Origin: Trichopria drosophilae
Lineage: Eukaryota; Arthropoda; Insecta; Hymenoptera; Diapriidae
Direction: 5' to 3'
Length of the DNA: 64,000 bases
Assembly (NCBI GenBank): GCA_030407085.1
Contig: CM059582.1
Span: 30,517,001-30,581,000 of the forward strand
The number at the start of each line of letters is the position of its first letter. The stretch's first letter is position 1. The notes beneath the pieces were generated by a model. It saw nothing but the letters and a program-made list of their open reading frames with translations, was not told where the DNA came from and made no database searches. Both the position numbers and the translations under genes were made by a program. Below are positions 12,361 to 23,579 of this stretch, one piece after another.

Positions 12361-13744
12361 TTTGCTTCTTGTTTACGATTTATTTATTCTTTTTTATTTT
12401 GCTGTCATTAAAATGTAACAATATATGTTCGTAGTCATTAATCTTATAAATTAAAATTTTATATGTACAGAATTCACAGAATCTTCGACTAATACAAAAT
12501 GACCCAAAATTATGTGATACCAAATAATAACAGATTACATGAGATTTGTATTGTAATTTATCCATTTTCATGGCGTTTAATTTTTTTTTTTTAATTTTTG
12601 TCCAAAACCACATGACTGCTTGTATGAAAATGCAAGAAAAACTTTTAATTATGGTTGATTTCACCGGGGTAATAGAATTTGCGGAATATTTACAACTATT
12701 TCGTTAGTAACGCATTAATCTCCGTAAATATATCCAGTTTTTTTAACATCAATTGAACGTTTTCAGAAGTACACAAATTGTTGGTCTTCTTGAATAAATC
12801 ATGTATTTTTAATTCAAAACCCAAGTTAAAAATATAATCAAATAACTTTGTGGAAAATTCAAATAATGGTAATCAACGTCCATTCTACTTTACAAGTAAT
12901 TCTAATTAATGTTAATATCTTTGCTGATCAAAGATAAGAAATTCCAACTCCTCTGTACATTTCAAAGTTTTATGCTCTCCAGATGTTGTTATTATTTTTT
13001 ATTTCAAAAATTTGTTGTCACGGATGGGAATTATTTGATATGGAAAACGGGAAAAGCGTTGTCTGTAGTTTTTCTGGGATTTTATGTATTTTTCCTTGGT
13101 TAACAGTTGCGGAATGTAAGAAATATTTCCTGTATAGGAATTTATATAAAAATTATATAAAATATTATATAAATATATAAAATAGAAACTATTATATAAA
13201 ATTACATCTTTATAAACTTACAAAGTTTACGTGACTTTATTAATCATGACCTCCCACGAATTTAATTGCATAGATATTTTGTAATGTAGACAACGCAAAC
13301 TAGTAAAGAGCTTTTACGTGCACTTTAGAATGTTGGAGTAGCTTGCATTCCACATGAATAAATATTTTACTCCATCGCAGTAAAAGTTCACTCCAGCAGT
13401 TTTAGAGTGCAATCTGCTACGTGGGAAGCGTTGATGTTGAGCTTATTACGTTTTCGATTTTGGCTTATGATTTGATCGCTTATTTGTTACTAAAACAATC
13501 AAAACGTTCATTACTACAACCCAACACATTATTATTTTTAGGAATTATGGGCCTCTTCAAAAAATGAAAAAAATATTTATGAAGCAATCCATTCACTTTT
13601 CTCTAAAATTTTCCAGTTAATTAGAGAACATTATATATAGGAAGGAGAATTTAATTAGCTATCTAACAGAAATTATAAGAAGTTAATGTGAAAAACCATT
13701 ATTTTTTCAAAAGAATACTGTAAATATTGACAATATTTGCAATA

Positions 13745-14675
13745 TTTTTTATGAAATAATGTTAATTTCTTTTCTTTTGAAATTGTTACTTTCTGATGCA
13801 AGAATTTTGACATTGGTATAGTCAATACTGTGCCCTGTCTCAATTCTATGCATAGTTAAGCCAGTATAGTTTTTTCACGTCCTTCTATATTCCGTTGATG
13901 TTCTTAGATGCTTGTCTCTAATGGTCTTCCTGTTTGTCCTATATAAACACTATTGCAGTATAGACAAGGAATCTGGTAAACTACATTGCTATTTTTTGTA
14001 TATTTTATAGTGTTTTTTTCCAATTTAATACCACCTACATTTTTACTAATAGGTTTTGATACTAAACGGATATTCTCATTTCTTAACCTAGCTGTTAATT
14101 TTTCTGTAACAACATGTATAGGTCGTTTTGAGAAAGTCATTTTTATTGCTTTTATTATTTATTTTTATGGAGTTGTATAATAAATGAACTCTCTTACCAA
14201 TTCGTTAATTAAATTATTGGGGTATTCATTCTGATATAGAATTTGTCTAACTAAGTGTAAGTTTTTCTGTTTAAATCTAATCTCAGATAGTTTAGTTGCT
14301 TGGTGTACTGAACCCCAAGCAACACTTATTTTGTTGTAAACTAAATGATTACAGAAAAAATTAAGATATCTATCTGACCACATATCTTTATAATACCGGT
14401 CAGTATCCAAAAAAAGAACATTATTTTTTCGAATTACTAGAAGATCCAAAAAACTGATTGTATTATTGTATTCTAATTCTTTTCTATATCTTATATAAAA
14501 AGGTAATATAAAGTTTAACTTATTTATTAAAAAGTTTTTTCAAAAAAATCCATGAATAAATCTGCAACTATTGGGGAAAGCGGGGATCCCATAGGTAAAC
14601 CATAAACTTGTTTATAAAATTTATTTTGACAGCAAAAATAGTGTTATTTTAAACAATTTTAAGACCATCTTATGA
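13745..14675 (-). pseudogene. Penelope-like retroelement remnant (RT + GIY-YIG)
   Basis: Read on the minus strand, this is the 3' part of a Penelope-like element ORF. Near 14570-14615 the reverse-transcriptase motif FYKQVYGLPMGSPLSP is intact and is followed by DLFMDFFEKTF and a stop. The frame resumes with the thumb/linker region (NNTISFLDLLVIRKNN, DRYLNFFCNH). It ends in a GIY-YIG endonuclease domain (VYIGQTGRPLE near 13925-13960). After one stop and a frameshift the domain continues with the H-x-x-x-x-GHSIDYTNVKIL region (about 13795-13860). The palm segment that normally carries the YxDD active site is missing between the two RT parts. The copy is dead: internal deletion, stops and shifts. 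Domain order is as in known Penelope elements. Confidence 0.88.
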
Positions 14676-14759
14676 AAAAATAATTGTTTTTCTCATTAAC
14701 TTTTGAAGAAAATTTGAGAGAGAAGTGGATGAATTTCTTTATACATTTTTCTCACACTC

Positions 14760-15215
14760 TTTGCGCAAAATATCACATTCTCTCCCTAGGGAGCAAAATA
14801 AATATAACCGGGAGCAAAATAAGTTTCTCGCATTCTGAGCGCAAAATACTATTTTCTTCACACCGGGCCATAAAGAAAAATCGTTTACTTCCCTCGGGAA
14901 GTAAAAAAGAATACCTCAGACTGCCGGTTTCTCACCCTCGGCTTCGCCTCGGGTAAAAATTACAAGCAGTCTGAGACATTCTTTATTTTACCTCCCTCGT
15001 TGAGTAATATACTATTAGCTCCCTGTAACACGGGAGCAAAATAGCACGCCCTCGTATGAGAAAATAATATTTGCAACAAGGGAGAATAGGTGTTTATAGA
15101 CTCGTGCTAAATGTCGTCCTCGCTTCGCCCGGACGTCAAACTCGCACTCATCGGCAAACGCCTATTTTGCTCCCTAGTTGAACAATCGACTATTTTTTCA
15201 CTTTTTTGAAGAGGG
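14760..15215. repeat. Dispersed 'GGGAGCAAAATA' repeat, copy 1
   Basis: A 0.45-kb region in which GGGAGCAAAATA and its complement TATTTTGCTCCC recur several times. Between them are GC-rich hairpins, for example 'ctcagactgccgg' mirrored by 'gcagtctgag' and 'ccctcggcttcgcctcggg'. The right part, read on the minus strand, aligns over about 130 bases with 48525-48685 (shared 'gagagcaaaatagg(t/c)gttt', 'agtgcgag', 'aagcgagg', 'ctattttttca'). There is no transposase frame; the open frame at 14684-14956 is a by-product. Confidence 0.65.
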
Positions 15216-15569
15216 CTATAATTCCGAGACGAAAATTTAAAATTTAATTTTTAGCCTAATTTATCTCATTTTTTTGTCCCTTCTTTTGTTTAAAATGACT
15301 CTGTAGGTTATCACTCCCGTTTAATTTTAAATTTATGATATACCGAAACTTTACAGTAGATCTTTTGTTATTGTTCAGGTTTTAAGTCAATTACCGTGTA
15401 TTTATACTTATTTCTTCATAGTTTTATATCATATCTTTACATTATTTCCCAAGATGTCAACTTACAAATATACTGATTTTCCGAGACTTTGTTCAGGGAC
15501 AAAAGCAAACATTCTCCTGGTAAATGTGGAGTTTACAAGCTCGGTGATGCGCGAGCTTTCGGCGTTACT

Positions 15570-15786
15570 TGGAAACTGACTGCCGGTCGTTTATCGCGAA
15601 TTCAATTTCCCCCCATGATTAACAAAGTTGCTGATCCGTCTGCGACAATATAAGCGCGGCAACGCGTCGTCGTCAACGACTACCTACGGGTGTTTAGTAT
15701 AGTCGCTCGTATGGGGGCGTCACGGGATTAGGGCACATCGCTTTACAGTGAAATCTGGAGATTACTAAAGGGATTCTTGTTCGCAG
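15570..15786. other. GC-rich intronic flank of receptor exon
   Basis: CpG-containing sequence just upstream of the next receptor exon, with 'aacgcgtcgtcgtcaacgac'. The stretch up to 15786 ends in the TTCGCAG acceptor. It has no open frame joined to the exon, so it is intronic in the receptor transcript. Confidence 0.35.
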
Positions 15787-15916
15787 GTCCTGACGCCGTC
15801 GTCCGGCTTCCTCGACTTCGCCATAAGCATGCGTCCGGATTACCATCGCGCCATCATCGACACGGTGCGATACTACGGCTGGAAGAAAATCATCTACCTC
15901 TACGACTCCCACGATG
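15787..15916 (+). CDS. AMPA-type ionotropic glutamate receptor, ATD exon B (partial gene)
   Basis: A 130-bp exon following TTCGCAG, ending GAT G before a perfect GTAAGT donor (15917). It starts in phase 0, matching the end of the exon at 8953-9080, and leaves phase 1. The translation begins VLTPSSGFLDFAISMRPDY and ends YYGWKKIIYLYDSHD, which directly follows WFPEK in insect AMPA-type receptors. The YGW-x-x-(I/F)-x-YLYD stretch is the conserved strand and loop of the LIVBP-like amino-terminal domain. Together the two exons give about 85 contiguous residues with no stop or frameshift. The gene is therefore probably functional, with its remaining exons outside this segment. Confidence 0.94.
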
Positions 15917-17474
15917 GTAAGTTCCTCGCTCTCATGCATTTCCCATTTTACAGCTTCCGCCCACATCATTTTCCACCCGAGCCGTATCTTGGGTCGCGTG
16001 AGCTTTTATGCGCCGACGGAGCCCGAACTTTTCCGCCCGGCCGATATCGCAAAATGGCGCGTGCAAAATTAATATAGAAACCCGGAGCCCTCTCGCGCCC
16101 TGAAGCTCGCTCCGGGGCTCGGCGATTACGACTTTCTTAACCGGAAAATATGGCAATTAGCTTTTTAAATCTTCTTTGGGAATTGGCCAGCCGTAAAAAA
16201 TAATCGCGCCCGCGCGCTAATACGAGAATAATGGCCGGAAATAGAGGGATTACTTTCATACCTCGTCAAAAACTTTTGATACAGCAATTTCAGAACGGCG
16301 TTAGCGAGGTCTTCGCTCGCCCGTAACGAAGGAAAAATATATTATGCTGTTGTGAAAACGAGCTAATCCACTGAAAGCGTACTTTGTACTAGCTCGCCGA
16401 GTAATGATTCGTTCAGTCAAAGTGATTTATTAGGTTAACTGAAAATCCGACGTCGAAATATTCAATGCGGATTGCAATGACGATTCGTTAGGTAAGTATC
16501 GCTTGGAGTTTTCAAAATTCGATATCAACTCTGAAAATGGTTGACAATTACTGCACACAAACAATTGGCAGTCATCGAAAGCTCTCATGTTTGAAAATGC
16601 ACTCGCATTTCCTGATACGCAGTCGTATCAGATTCAATTGTCGATGAAAAATACCAGTGATCTATTGAGATGGGGGATGAGTTAAAAACTCAGACAGTAA
16701 TAAAACATTACTCCTTATTGTTGGTATATTTTCTCGTATGTATAATCGAAACTTAAACGTAATTTAATACATTTCTTAGGTTAATGCGTTGCTTTTAAGA
16801 GATATAAAAAAATTAGGTTGTGTATTATGTTATTTTGATTCCTCGCACTTTTCAGAACAATTAAATAATTTTCGGTCGAATTGCAATTTTTGTTGACTAA
16901 ATAGTCATAGAATTATTTTTTATTATATGTACAATATTTTTTTTTTGAACTGAAACTGTTCATATCATCAGGACTTTCTTATTGCATGTTCACAGAATTT
17001 GCGTTTTTGTTGTATTATGCTATTTATGTAGCAAATATTTATATAAAACAAAATCCATTAAATTACACGTGTGCGATTATTTTTTTATAGATTTTGTTTT
17101 AGACTCGGGTAATTCAATAAATTAGAAAAATAGTGTGGTTGCATTTAATTGCATTCAAACTTTTTGAAACAATTCATTTAGTGATTAGGTATCTAAAACT
17201 TAGTTAGAAAATCGTATCTCTTAAATCTAGACAGTGCTAATAAGATCTAGTTATGATATTATCTATTTTTCTAAATAGTAGTTCTTTAATCAGGCATTTA
17301 TATCATGTATTGACTATGTATTAACAACTTATCATAAATGATAAATGGCTAGTAGGTGTAATAAAAATTATCTTAGCTCGAAAAACTACTATTACCTGTC
17401 TGTAATTATATTCAGAGCATTATTGTAGTATCTTTTGTAAAAATAATATTACAACATAAGTAATTGGTATTTTT

Positions 17475-17491
17475 TTAACCCATTAAAGACC
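17475..17491 (+). repeat. Possible TTAA-element end
   Basis: TTAACCCATTAAAGACC resembles piggyBac-type termini (TTAA followed by CCC-A/T-rich). No matching inverted end was found nearby, so this may be a solo end or coincidence. Confidence 0.25.
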
Positions 17492-18436
17492 AAATATACA
17501 AAAACATGACATGAAGTTTGACGGTACTTTTTAGTTTTAAAACGCATCGAAAAAAACTTCGCGCCAATAATAATTAGCTTTCTCAAATAAATGTTATGAA
17601 GGAAAATTCATAGAATTAAACCAGGAATACACCGTAAATTTTTCAAATTTTTTTTGTGAAATTTAGAAAATTAGTTAACCGGAATTTCGTAGACTTCTGA
17701 AAACATTCTAGTGAAATCTTGTTTGAATTTAATTTTATTTTGCTCTTTGTAATTATTTGTAAAAGTTGTTAATTTTTGAAAAAACGAATGAAAATAATAA
17801 TTATAATTTGTCTTTATTAAACAATTTTTTTTTTACAGTGGGCGAGACACAGCATTACATTTTTTGCTTTGTAGTCTCCCGTAGAAATAAAAGTAAAACA
17901 CAAAATAAATTTTAAATTTATATATGAACATTAAGTAATCGTACTAAATAAACTGAAAGTTACATTTACTACCCAGAATTGAAAGTATGACGTTATACTA
18001 GTTTTAGTGGTGTACAAAGAAGAACTTAATGTGCCGTAAAAATATCGTAGATTTGTGTATAACTGACCTTAAATTTAAGGGAATGGTATTAAAAATACAT
18101 GCAGCAGTGTAAATATACATATATATACATAATTTTAAGAAAATTTTCCAACAAAATAAAACTTTAATAAAAATTTATCAAAAAAAAAAATTCTTTTTGC
18201 AGAATTTTTAAAAATGTTTTGAAACCTACTTTTACAGTTTAAAAGAATTTGTAGAACAATATAAACAACTAAGTCGGTTCGAAACAATAGATAAATGTTG
18301 TTAATGACATGTAAAAACGATACTTGTTTAAACAAAATCGATTTTCGATTATTTCCAATTTTAATTGTCATTTTTTGTTCATCCGAAATTATGTTACTTC
18401 ATGGGTTACTACGGCTAAAATAACTTGGGTTTCCAG

Positions 18437-18516
18437 TGAACGGAAGCGAACATTTTGCTGAAGAAGTGTACAGTTTTAAGAAAGCATCTACACGTGACGA
18501 TATAACCATATTTGAG
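18437..18516 (+). other. Exon-like open frame of unknown origin
   Basis: An 80-bp stretch preceded by GGGTTTCCAG (acceptor-like) and followed by GAG|GTTAGA (weak donor). One frame is open and protein-like, with NGSEHFAEEVYSFKKAS followed by TRDDITIFE. It does not match the glutamate receptor region expected next. It could be an exon of an unrecognised gene, a transposon scrap, or chance. Confidence 0.15.
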
Positions 18517-18740
18517 GTTAGAAATTTTACACTATTGTAAATTTAACATGAACGTTTGTAAATGCAGATAAAAGAAAACGTGTCTTTTTCAGATATAAAT
18601 ACATTTTATCCGCTGAAAATTTACTAAAGGACTATGAATGACTCTCCAAAAATGCATGATGTTTCTATCATCATACTAAATTTTTGTTTACATCGTGATA
18701 TTTCTTAAACAATAGTTAGCAATTTATTAAGGTCAGACTG

Positions 18741-19559
18741 CACGGTGGTCTTGAAGCAGGGGTAGGTTTAACAAAAGTGTAACCAATATTCTATAAACGC
18801 AGTTTCATCTGAAATTATCCCAGTATTTCAAATTTTCGAGTCCGAAAATTGTACCTGATCCTTTTTTTGAAATAAACATATATATGTATCGCATGCCATT
18901 AAAAAAAATAAATAATTTATTCTTATACTTAGATTCCGTACACATATATAAATATATTATATATGTACCACTCTCAGCTTTACCCAGGACCAACGACGTG
19001 GACGTGGTGGTTATTTGGTCCCATTTTTTTTTTATTTTTTTTTTTATTTTTAATAGTTTTGTATCATTTTTTTATTCCTTTATATTTTTTATTTTTATTT
19101 CTTGAAAATCATTTAGCTCAATATTGAGAGACGAAAATTCAACTACTGCTTTTAAGAGTCTTTGAGGATATGATTCATCCTGTATCAAATTAACTTTATA
19201 TCGCTCCCAAGTGCGTAAAGCACTCTTTAGATAAAAAGGGACGCGTGCGCGCTTGCTTTCTTGTGTGCGTGTGTGTGCGAGTGGGTGCGTATGTATGTGT
19301 GTGTGTGTATGTGTGTGTGTGTGAGTGTGTGGGTGTGTGCGTTGATGGATTGGAATGTGTCTGAAGGTATGAAAATGTATGCATGAATGTTTCAGTTTTT
19401 TTTTGAATGACATATATATCTATGGTTATTTCGAAAAAAGGATCAGGTGAGATTTTCGGACTTGAAAATTTGGTATCCTGGGACAATTTCAGAGGAAACT
19501 GCGTTTACAGAACATTGGTACACTTTTATTAAACCTACCCCTGCTTCAAGACCACCGTG
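18741..19559. mobile_element. TIR transposon with 150-bp inverted ends
   Basis: An 819-bp element. The left arm (18741-about 18892) starts CACGGTGGTCTTGAAGCAGG and is the reverse complement of the right arm (about 19411-19559) with roughly one mismatch in ten. Direct repeats ACTG flank it (18737-18740 and 19560-19563), consistent with a short target-site duplication. The interior holds T-rich sequence and a GT-rich microsatellite (19259-19347). No transposase remains, so it is non-autonomous. The superfamily is not determined. Confidence 0.8.
19259..19347. repeat. GT-rich microsatellite
   Basis: Imperfect (GT)n with interspersed GC, GA and AT steps, located inside the TIR element. It explains the spurious His/Thr-rich open frames read on the minus strand here. 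Confidence 0.9.
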
Positions 19560-19564
19560 ACTGT

Positions 19565-21616
19565 AAAAGCGCTACTTTTAACTATGACAGGTCTTATAGT
19601 TAGGATTATACATTTTATATATTTATTTTGTTGGCCCATAAGGGCAATTTATTTTTATTATTAGTTCTGCTTACCGAACAGATATTAAATATATGACTGT
19701 AGTAAATTGTTAAATAAATTACTAAATATTTTCCACGGTTTCGAATATTTGTCTAAAAATAAATAGCAACAAATCACTTACACAATACACAAGAAAGAAA
19801 CTTGTTAGTTTAGTTGTATAATTTTGCTTCAATAAAAATGTTTGAAAAAATTCTTCGAATACATTGAAGTAGTCGTCACAGATCATCTTGAGTTATATGC
19901 TATACAATGGATTTCATTCATTGGATTTGTACGTCGCGGTTCCGGGTTCGAATCGGTCTCGAACAACTTTTGCGATGAATTTTTTCATTTTCGTTTCATT
20001 TCGGACGCGATTTTGAGGACTGTCGTATTAAATTTTTTGAAAATTGGCTTCATCACATTTAAACTCAGATATTTTTGAGACGTTAGTTATACCTGTTCAA
20101 GATACTCTACTTCAGAAAATGATATAAAAAATGCTTGGTAAAAATGAAATCTCGAAAAATTATGTGTGTTGTTCAATAACCTCATGTAATTTTTTATTTA
20201 TGTCATAGCAGTATTTTAGTTTGATAAATAAAAAACTATTACCATAACATTTTGTTTCATAACATAATATTAAAAAGTACAATCAAACTTCATATTACTT
20301 TTTTATATATACAGGTTAATAAAAAGCATTTAAAAACTATTAGGTTAGTTTTATATTGTCACTAAGTTTAATATTATTTGTTATATTGGCACTTCCGATT
20401 TTTCTATAGTTAAATCGACTATTTCTTTCTTATTATAAGATTTGAATGATTCTAATAGATTCAATGCGAGGACAACGTGAGCGTAAATTTAAACTTAGTG
20501 ACGTTTTTATCGTGAAAGTTCAGTCGACTCGTTTGCATAATATGAATCGGATATATTCTCAAGACATAGTTAGAATTATTTACTGCAATGAAAATTATGT
20601 AATCATACGTGAATGGCTGTGGAACGATCTGAATTAATTTCATTTGTGCAGTTCCTAGTAGTTATTTTTTAGTAAATGAATTGTTAATCGCGTGCATGTT
20701 AATTCTTAATGGGAGCAGAAAAAACGATAAAAATGATTTTTTGTTTATTTGCTTTACGTTCAGCTTTTGCATGAGAGAGCACGAAATTTATTATACTGTA
20801 TTGGCTTGCGATAAGGATATTTATCACCTCCATTATTTATCAAGTTAACTAGTTTTCAAAATGAATTAATGGCAAATTTTTGCATAGTTTTAAATTAACA
20901 AAATGAATGTCTTTTACGCAAAAGTTAATTCTGAAAAATAATATGATGTAAATCGACTTTATTTTCATTTTATACATAAAATAACATAGATATAAAACTA
21001 TCGTAACTTGTGACATAATTTCCGCTTTTCAAATCGCAGTATTGGGTTTCTTCTCTGTGTTATAAGTTCTTTTGTGACTAATATAATAAAAATAAGAAAT
21101 AATTTGTCAATACCTTTATGATCTTCCCTACAGAAGCGAAATTGAATAATTTATATCATGAAAGATTAAAACCAAATAAACTATTATGACAAATACAAAA
21201 ATAATTCTACTATTACCAAAAAAAGAAATGAAATATATAAAATGATAGTAAATATACTCTTTAGTACTTACCAATTATTTCCTCTTCAAAAAGAATCCAA
21301 AAAAAGAAAGTATTATTTTAAATAGGGATAACCCACAATACGCAAATTAATACTGAGTTTAGAGATAAAGGTACTCCGCACGGTTTCAATGTTCAGACCG
21401 AACTGAACGAACTTTTCAATTCGAAAATGAACCTCGACTACTCAGAACATTCATATACATATACATTCATGCCTATTTCTATAATTTAAATTTGAATATC
21501 TTCATTACATACAATGTACATTATTCTGGATGTAACAGACCTCCCTCCTTAGAATCATTGCCGTCCTCGGTAATGAACAATCTTAGTTTAAATAGGAATT
21601 CCACAATGCATACGCA
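19565..21616. other. AT-rich non-coding stretch with one tRNA-like B box
   Basis: No gene recognised. At 19934-19962 'ggttccgggttcgaatcggtctcg' contains a B-box-like GGTTCGAAT core without a convincing A box or cloverleaf; it is probably a SINE fragment or chance. Confidence 0.35.
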
Positions 21617-21622
21617 TTTATT
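21617..21622 (-). terminator. Polyadenylation signal AATAAA for the LRR gene
   Basis: Read on the minus strand, AATAAA lies about 110 bases beyond the LRR stop codon, a normal distance for an insect 3' UTR. Confidence 0.45.
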
Positions 21623-21731
21623 TTGTTACATTTTATACAAAATACAAAAAGAAATAAAATGAATAGTAAAACAAAAATGTTATAAGAGAAATTCCCACAA
21701 TATCCAAGATATTTTTTTTGTTGTTGCAGGG

Positions 21732-22622
21732 TTACAGTTCTGCTCGTTTATAAACCAATTTTAATAAATTATTCCTCTTGTCCTTTTTTCTTTGGGTTGC
21801 CTTCGTCCCACCAAGGTATATAGTTAACAACTTGTTTCTAAAACCCATCTTAAGAGATTCGTAAGCGCAGTCCACAACTCCTCTTCCCACGCCAACACAG
21901 CCCTCTAGATTCAGACTCCCCAATAAACTATTATTTCTGATCAAATGACGGATCTCATCGTCACTTACTCCAAAACTGTTGGAACAATCGACTGTTCTTA
22001 AATGTGGCAAATCTGCTAAAAAATGGACGCCTACTGTTGGATGCATAAATCGTATGTTTATCTTCTGTAAATTCGTTAGCAATCCCAATGGATCAAGAGA
22101 AAATTCACCCCTAATGTTCGAACACCCAGAAATGTCTAGTTTCGTTAATTCTTTCAGGTGCATTCCCATATTGTATACGAGATCTTCATTTGCCCATGCA
22201 CAATACAATATTTCTAAGTTTTTTAACGATGAACATGCCTCCGGTAAATTTGTTTCCTGACTCATAAAAACTTCATCCATTTCTAGAAACATTGGTTCTC
22301 CAACTACGTTCATTTCTTCTTCTGTTAGCTGCATGGATTCGAAATTTCTTCCTACTGGATATTCATTTACACTCAATTCTTTTAAAAACATTTTATTATT
22401 TTTATTGTTAACTATTGCTTCTATTATTTCTTTTCCAAATGCATGTTTATTTTGTTTTAATTTAAGAATTTTTATACAATTTTGTGTTTTCAAAAATTGT
22501 GCTAACCACATCGCCTTGAGATCATTGCAGTCCTCAAATGATATTGTTTCTAAAAATCGACTTAAGTTTTGCAAACATTTTCCAGTTATATTTGACCCCT
22601 TAAATAATATTTCTTGTAACAT
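21732..22622 (-). CDS. Leucine-rich-repeat protein, F-box/LRR-like
   Basis: A single open frame of 296 codons, much longer than chance for this base composition. The C-terminal half has FBXL-type leucine-rich repeats: LKNLEILYC (about residue 133), LTKLDISGCSNI (about 157), LQKINIRF (about 184), LRTVDCSNSFGVSDDEI (about 207) and LGSLNLEGCVGVG (about 233). A weaker repeat, LETISFEDC, lies at about 28. Such repeats form a curved protein-binding surface; in FBXL proteins an N-terminal F-box links them to SCF ubiquitin ligases. No F-box is present here, so either an upstream exon supplies it or it has been lost. A TAG lies 18 bases upstream in frame, fixing this Met as start unless splicing intervenes. 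The C terminus is basic. Confidence 0.8.
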   Translation of the reverse strand: MLQEILFKGSNITGKCLQNLSRFLETISFEDCNDLKAMWLAQFLKTQNCIKILKLKQNKHAFGKEIIEAIVNNKNNKMFLKELSVNEYPVGRNFESMQLTEEEMNVVGEPMFLEMDEVFMSQETNLPEACSSLKNLEILYCAWANEDLVYNMGMHLKELTKLDISGCSNIRGEFSLDPLGLLTNLQKINIRFMHPTVGVHFLADLPHLRTVDCSNSFGVSDDEIRHLIRNNSLLGSLNLEGCVGVGRGVVDCAYESLKMGFRNKLLTIYLGGTKATQRKKDKRNNLLKLVYKRAEL

Positions 22623-22705
22623 TACATTAAAACTTATCTGCTATTTTTTGACATTTTCATATTACTTTCTACAAATCCATTTTTGATTTCGAAACTTTCT
22701 ACTTT
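22623..22705 (-). other. 5' part of LRR exon preceded by a strong splice acceptor
   Basis: On the minus strand, GTTTTTGTTTTCCTTTCAG ends at 22706, an excellent acceptor. The 83 bases that follow contain a 23-codon open frame (beginning KVESFEIKNGFVE and ending in TAA) in a different frame from the LRR protein. This is either 5' UTR, or the in-frame tail of upstream coding exons, in which case the LRR body would be out of frame. Confidence 0.4.
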
Positions 22706-22709
22706 CTGA

Positions 22710-23410
22710 AAGGAAAACAAAAACTTTAAAAGATCAATATATAACTTCGGAGAAACGTAAAGTAAAAAAAAACTGCGCTGAACCAACGGTACCGCCGCTT
22801 GTCAGTCATCTCAATCTAAAATGTTTAAAAACTACTCGTTACGTCCAGACATGTATAAAATATTCTTCATTCATTGTTATAATATTTTATAAAGTTTACC
22901 GAAGATCTTAAAACTTGAAATTTCCATGATTTCCCCTTGATGTGCACCGATGGTAGAGAAATTGAGAATTCGAATCGTCATGTATATCTAACGTTCAAAA
23001 TGATCAGTACGATTCTTAAATATTCTCTGTTCAATTTCATGTAGCCTAGTATAAAATATAATCAAATGCTGCAATTGTATTGGTTGATATATGGTTATTA
23101 AAAAGTAATCTATATCAATTTTATTCCCAACAATTTCAGAAAAAAATCGTAATTTAATTTTTTGCTAGGAAATGTTAGAAAATTATCGAATCCACCGTTT
23201 AAAAAGTCAGTAAAAAATGTCTTGATCATTAAATATTATGTATGTTATTGATGAATCAGGCTTGACCGATCACGTATTTAAGAATTCAACAAAATTTGTT
23301 TAAATCACTTTACATCCTCCAGGTTATTAAATGCTCAAAAATTATTAATTTGATTATTTATTTTTGATTTTTTTTATTATTATTGATTATTGATTATTGA
23401 ATTTAATTAA
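22710..23410. other. Upstream region of the LRR gene
   Basis: AT-rich with a short GC patch near 22775-22805 ('gctgaaccaacggtaccgccgcttgtcag') that may hold the promoter or a 5' exon of the minus-strand LRR gene. No F-box coding exon was recognised. Confidence 0.3.
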
Positions 23411-23419
23411 ATTTCATTA

Positions 23420-23576
23420 TTTCTCTCTCTCTCTCTCTCTCTGTCCCCTCCCTCTCTCTCTCTCCCTCCCTCTCCCTGTCTTCCTTTATTTATTTAATTG
23501 AGTAATAACGTAATCTAATCTCTAACTTTCTTTCTCTCTCCCTCCCCCCTCTCTCTCTCTCTCTCTCTCTTTCAAT
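23420..23576. repeat. CT-rich microsatellites
   Basis: Two runs of (CT)n with CCCTC interruptions (23420-23480 and 23530-23573), separated by AT-rich sequence. Confidence 0.92.
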
Positions 23577-23579
23577 TAA

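Larger units (their letters stand above)
9081..15786 (+). other. Receptor intron (6.7 kb) filled with repeats
   Basis: The intron joins GAG AAG| to |GTC CTG, phase 0. It holds a GC-rich patch at 9640-9725, a foldback element at 10298-10966, telomere-like repeats at 11386-11403, a GC patch at 12160-12360, a Penelope-like remnant at 13745-14675 and a dispersed repeat at 14760-15215. The remainder is AT-rich with no exon recognised. Confidence 0.8.
15917..18736. other. Receptor intron continuing, AT-rich
   Basis: GC-rich until about 16330, then strongly AT-rich. The next receptor exon (expected to start around the Gly-Leu-Leu-Arg region after YDSHD) was not recognised. A TTAA-plus-CCCATTAAAGACC end occurs at 17475 and an orphan exon-like frame at 18437-18516; both are listed separately. 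Confidence 0.4.

Noticed and set aside
15694..16156. Frames on both strands extending the receptor exon
   Set aside because: Only 15787-15916 shows receptor homology and it is bounded by a clear acceptor and a perfect GTAAGT donor; flanks are intronic.
18437..18516. Next exon of the glutamate receptor
   Set aside because: Position and acceptor are tempting, but the translation does not resemble the receptor segment that follows YDSHD, and the incoming phase does not lead to a known sequence.
19072..19486. His/Thr-repeat proteins on the minus strand
   Set aside because: Translation of the GT microsatellite inside a TIR transposon.
23420..23576. CRISPR-like or satellite array
   Set aside because: Simple CT microsatellite without unique spacers.
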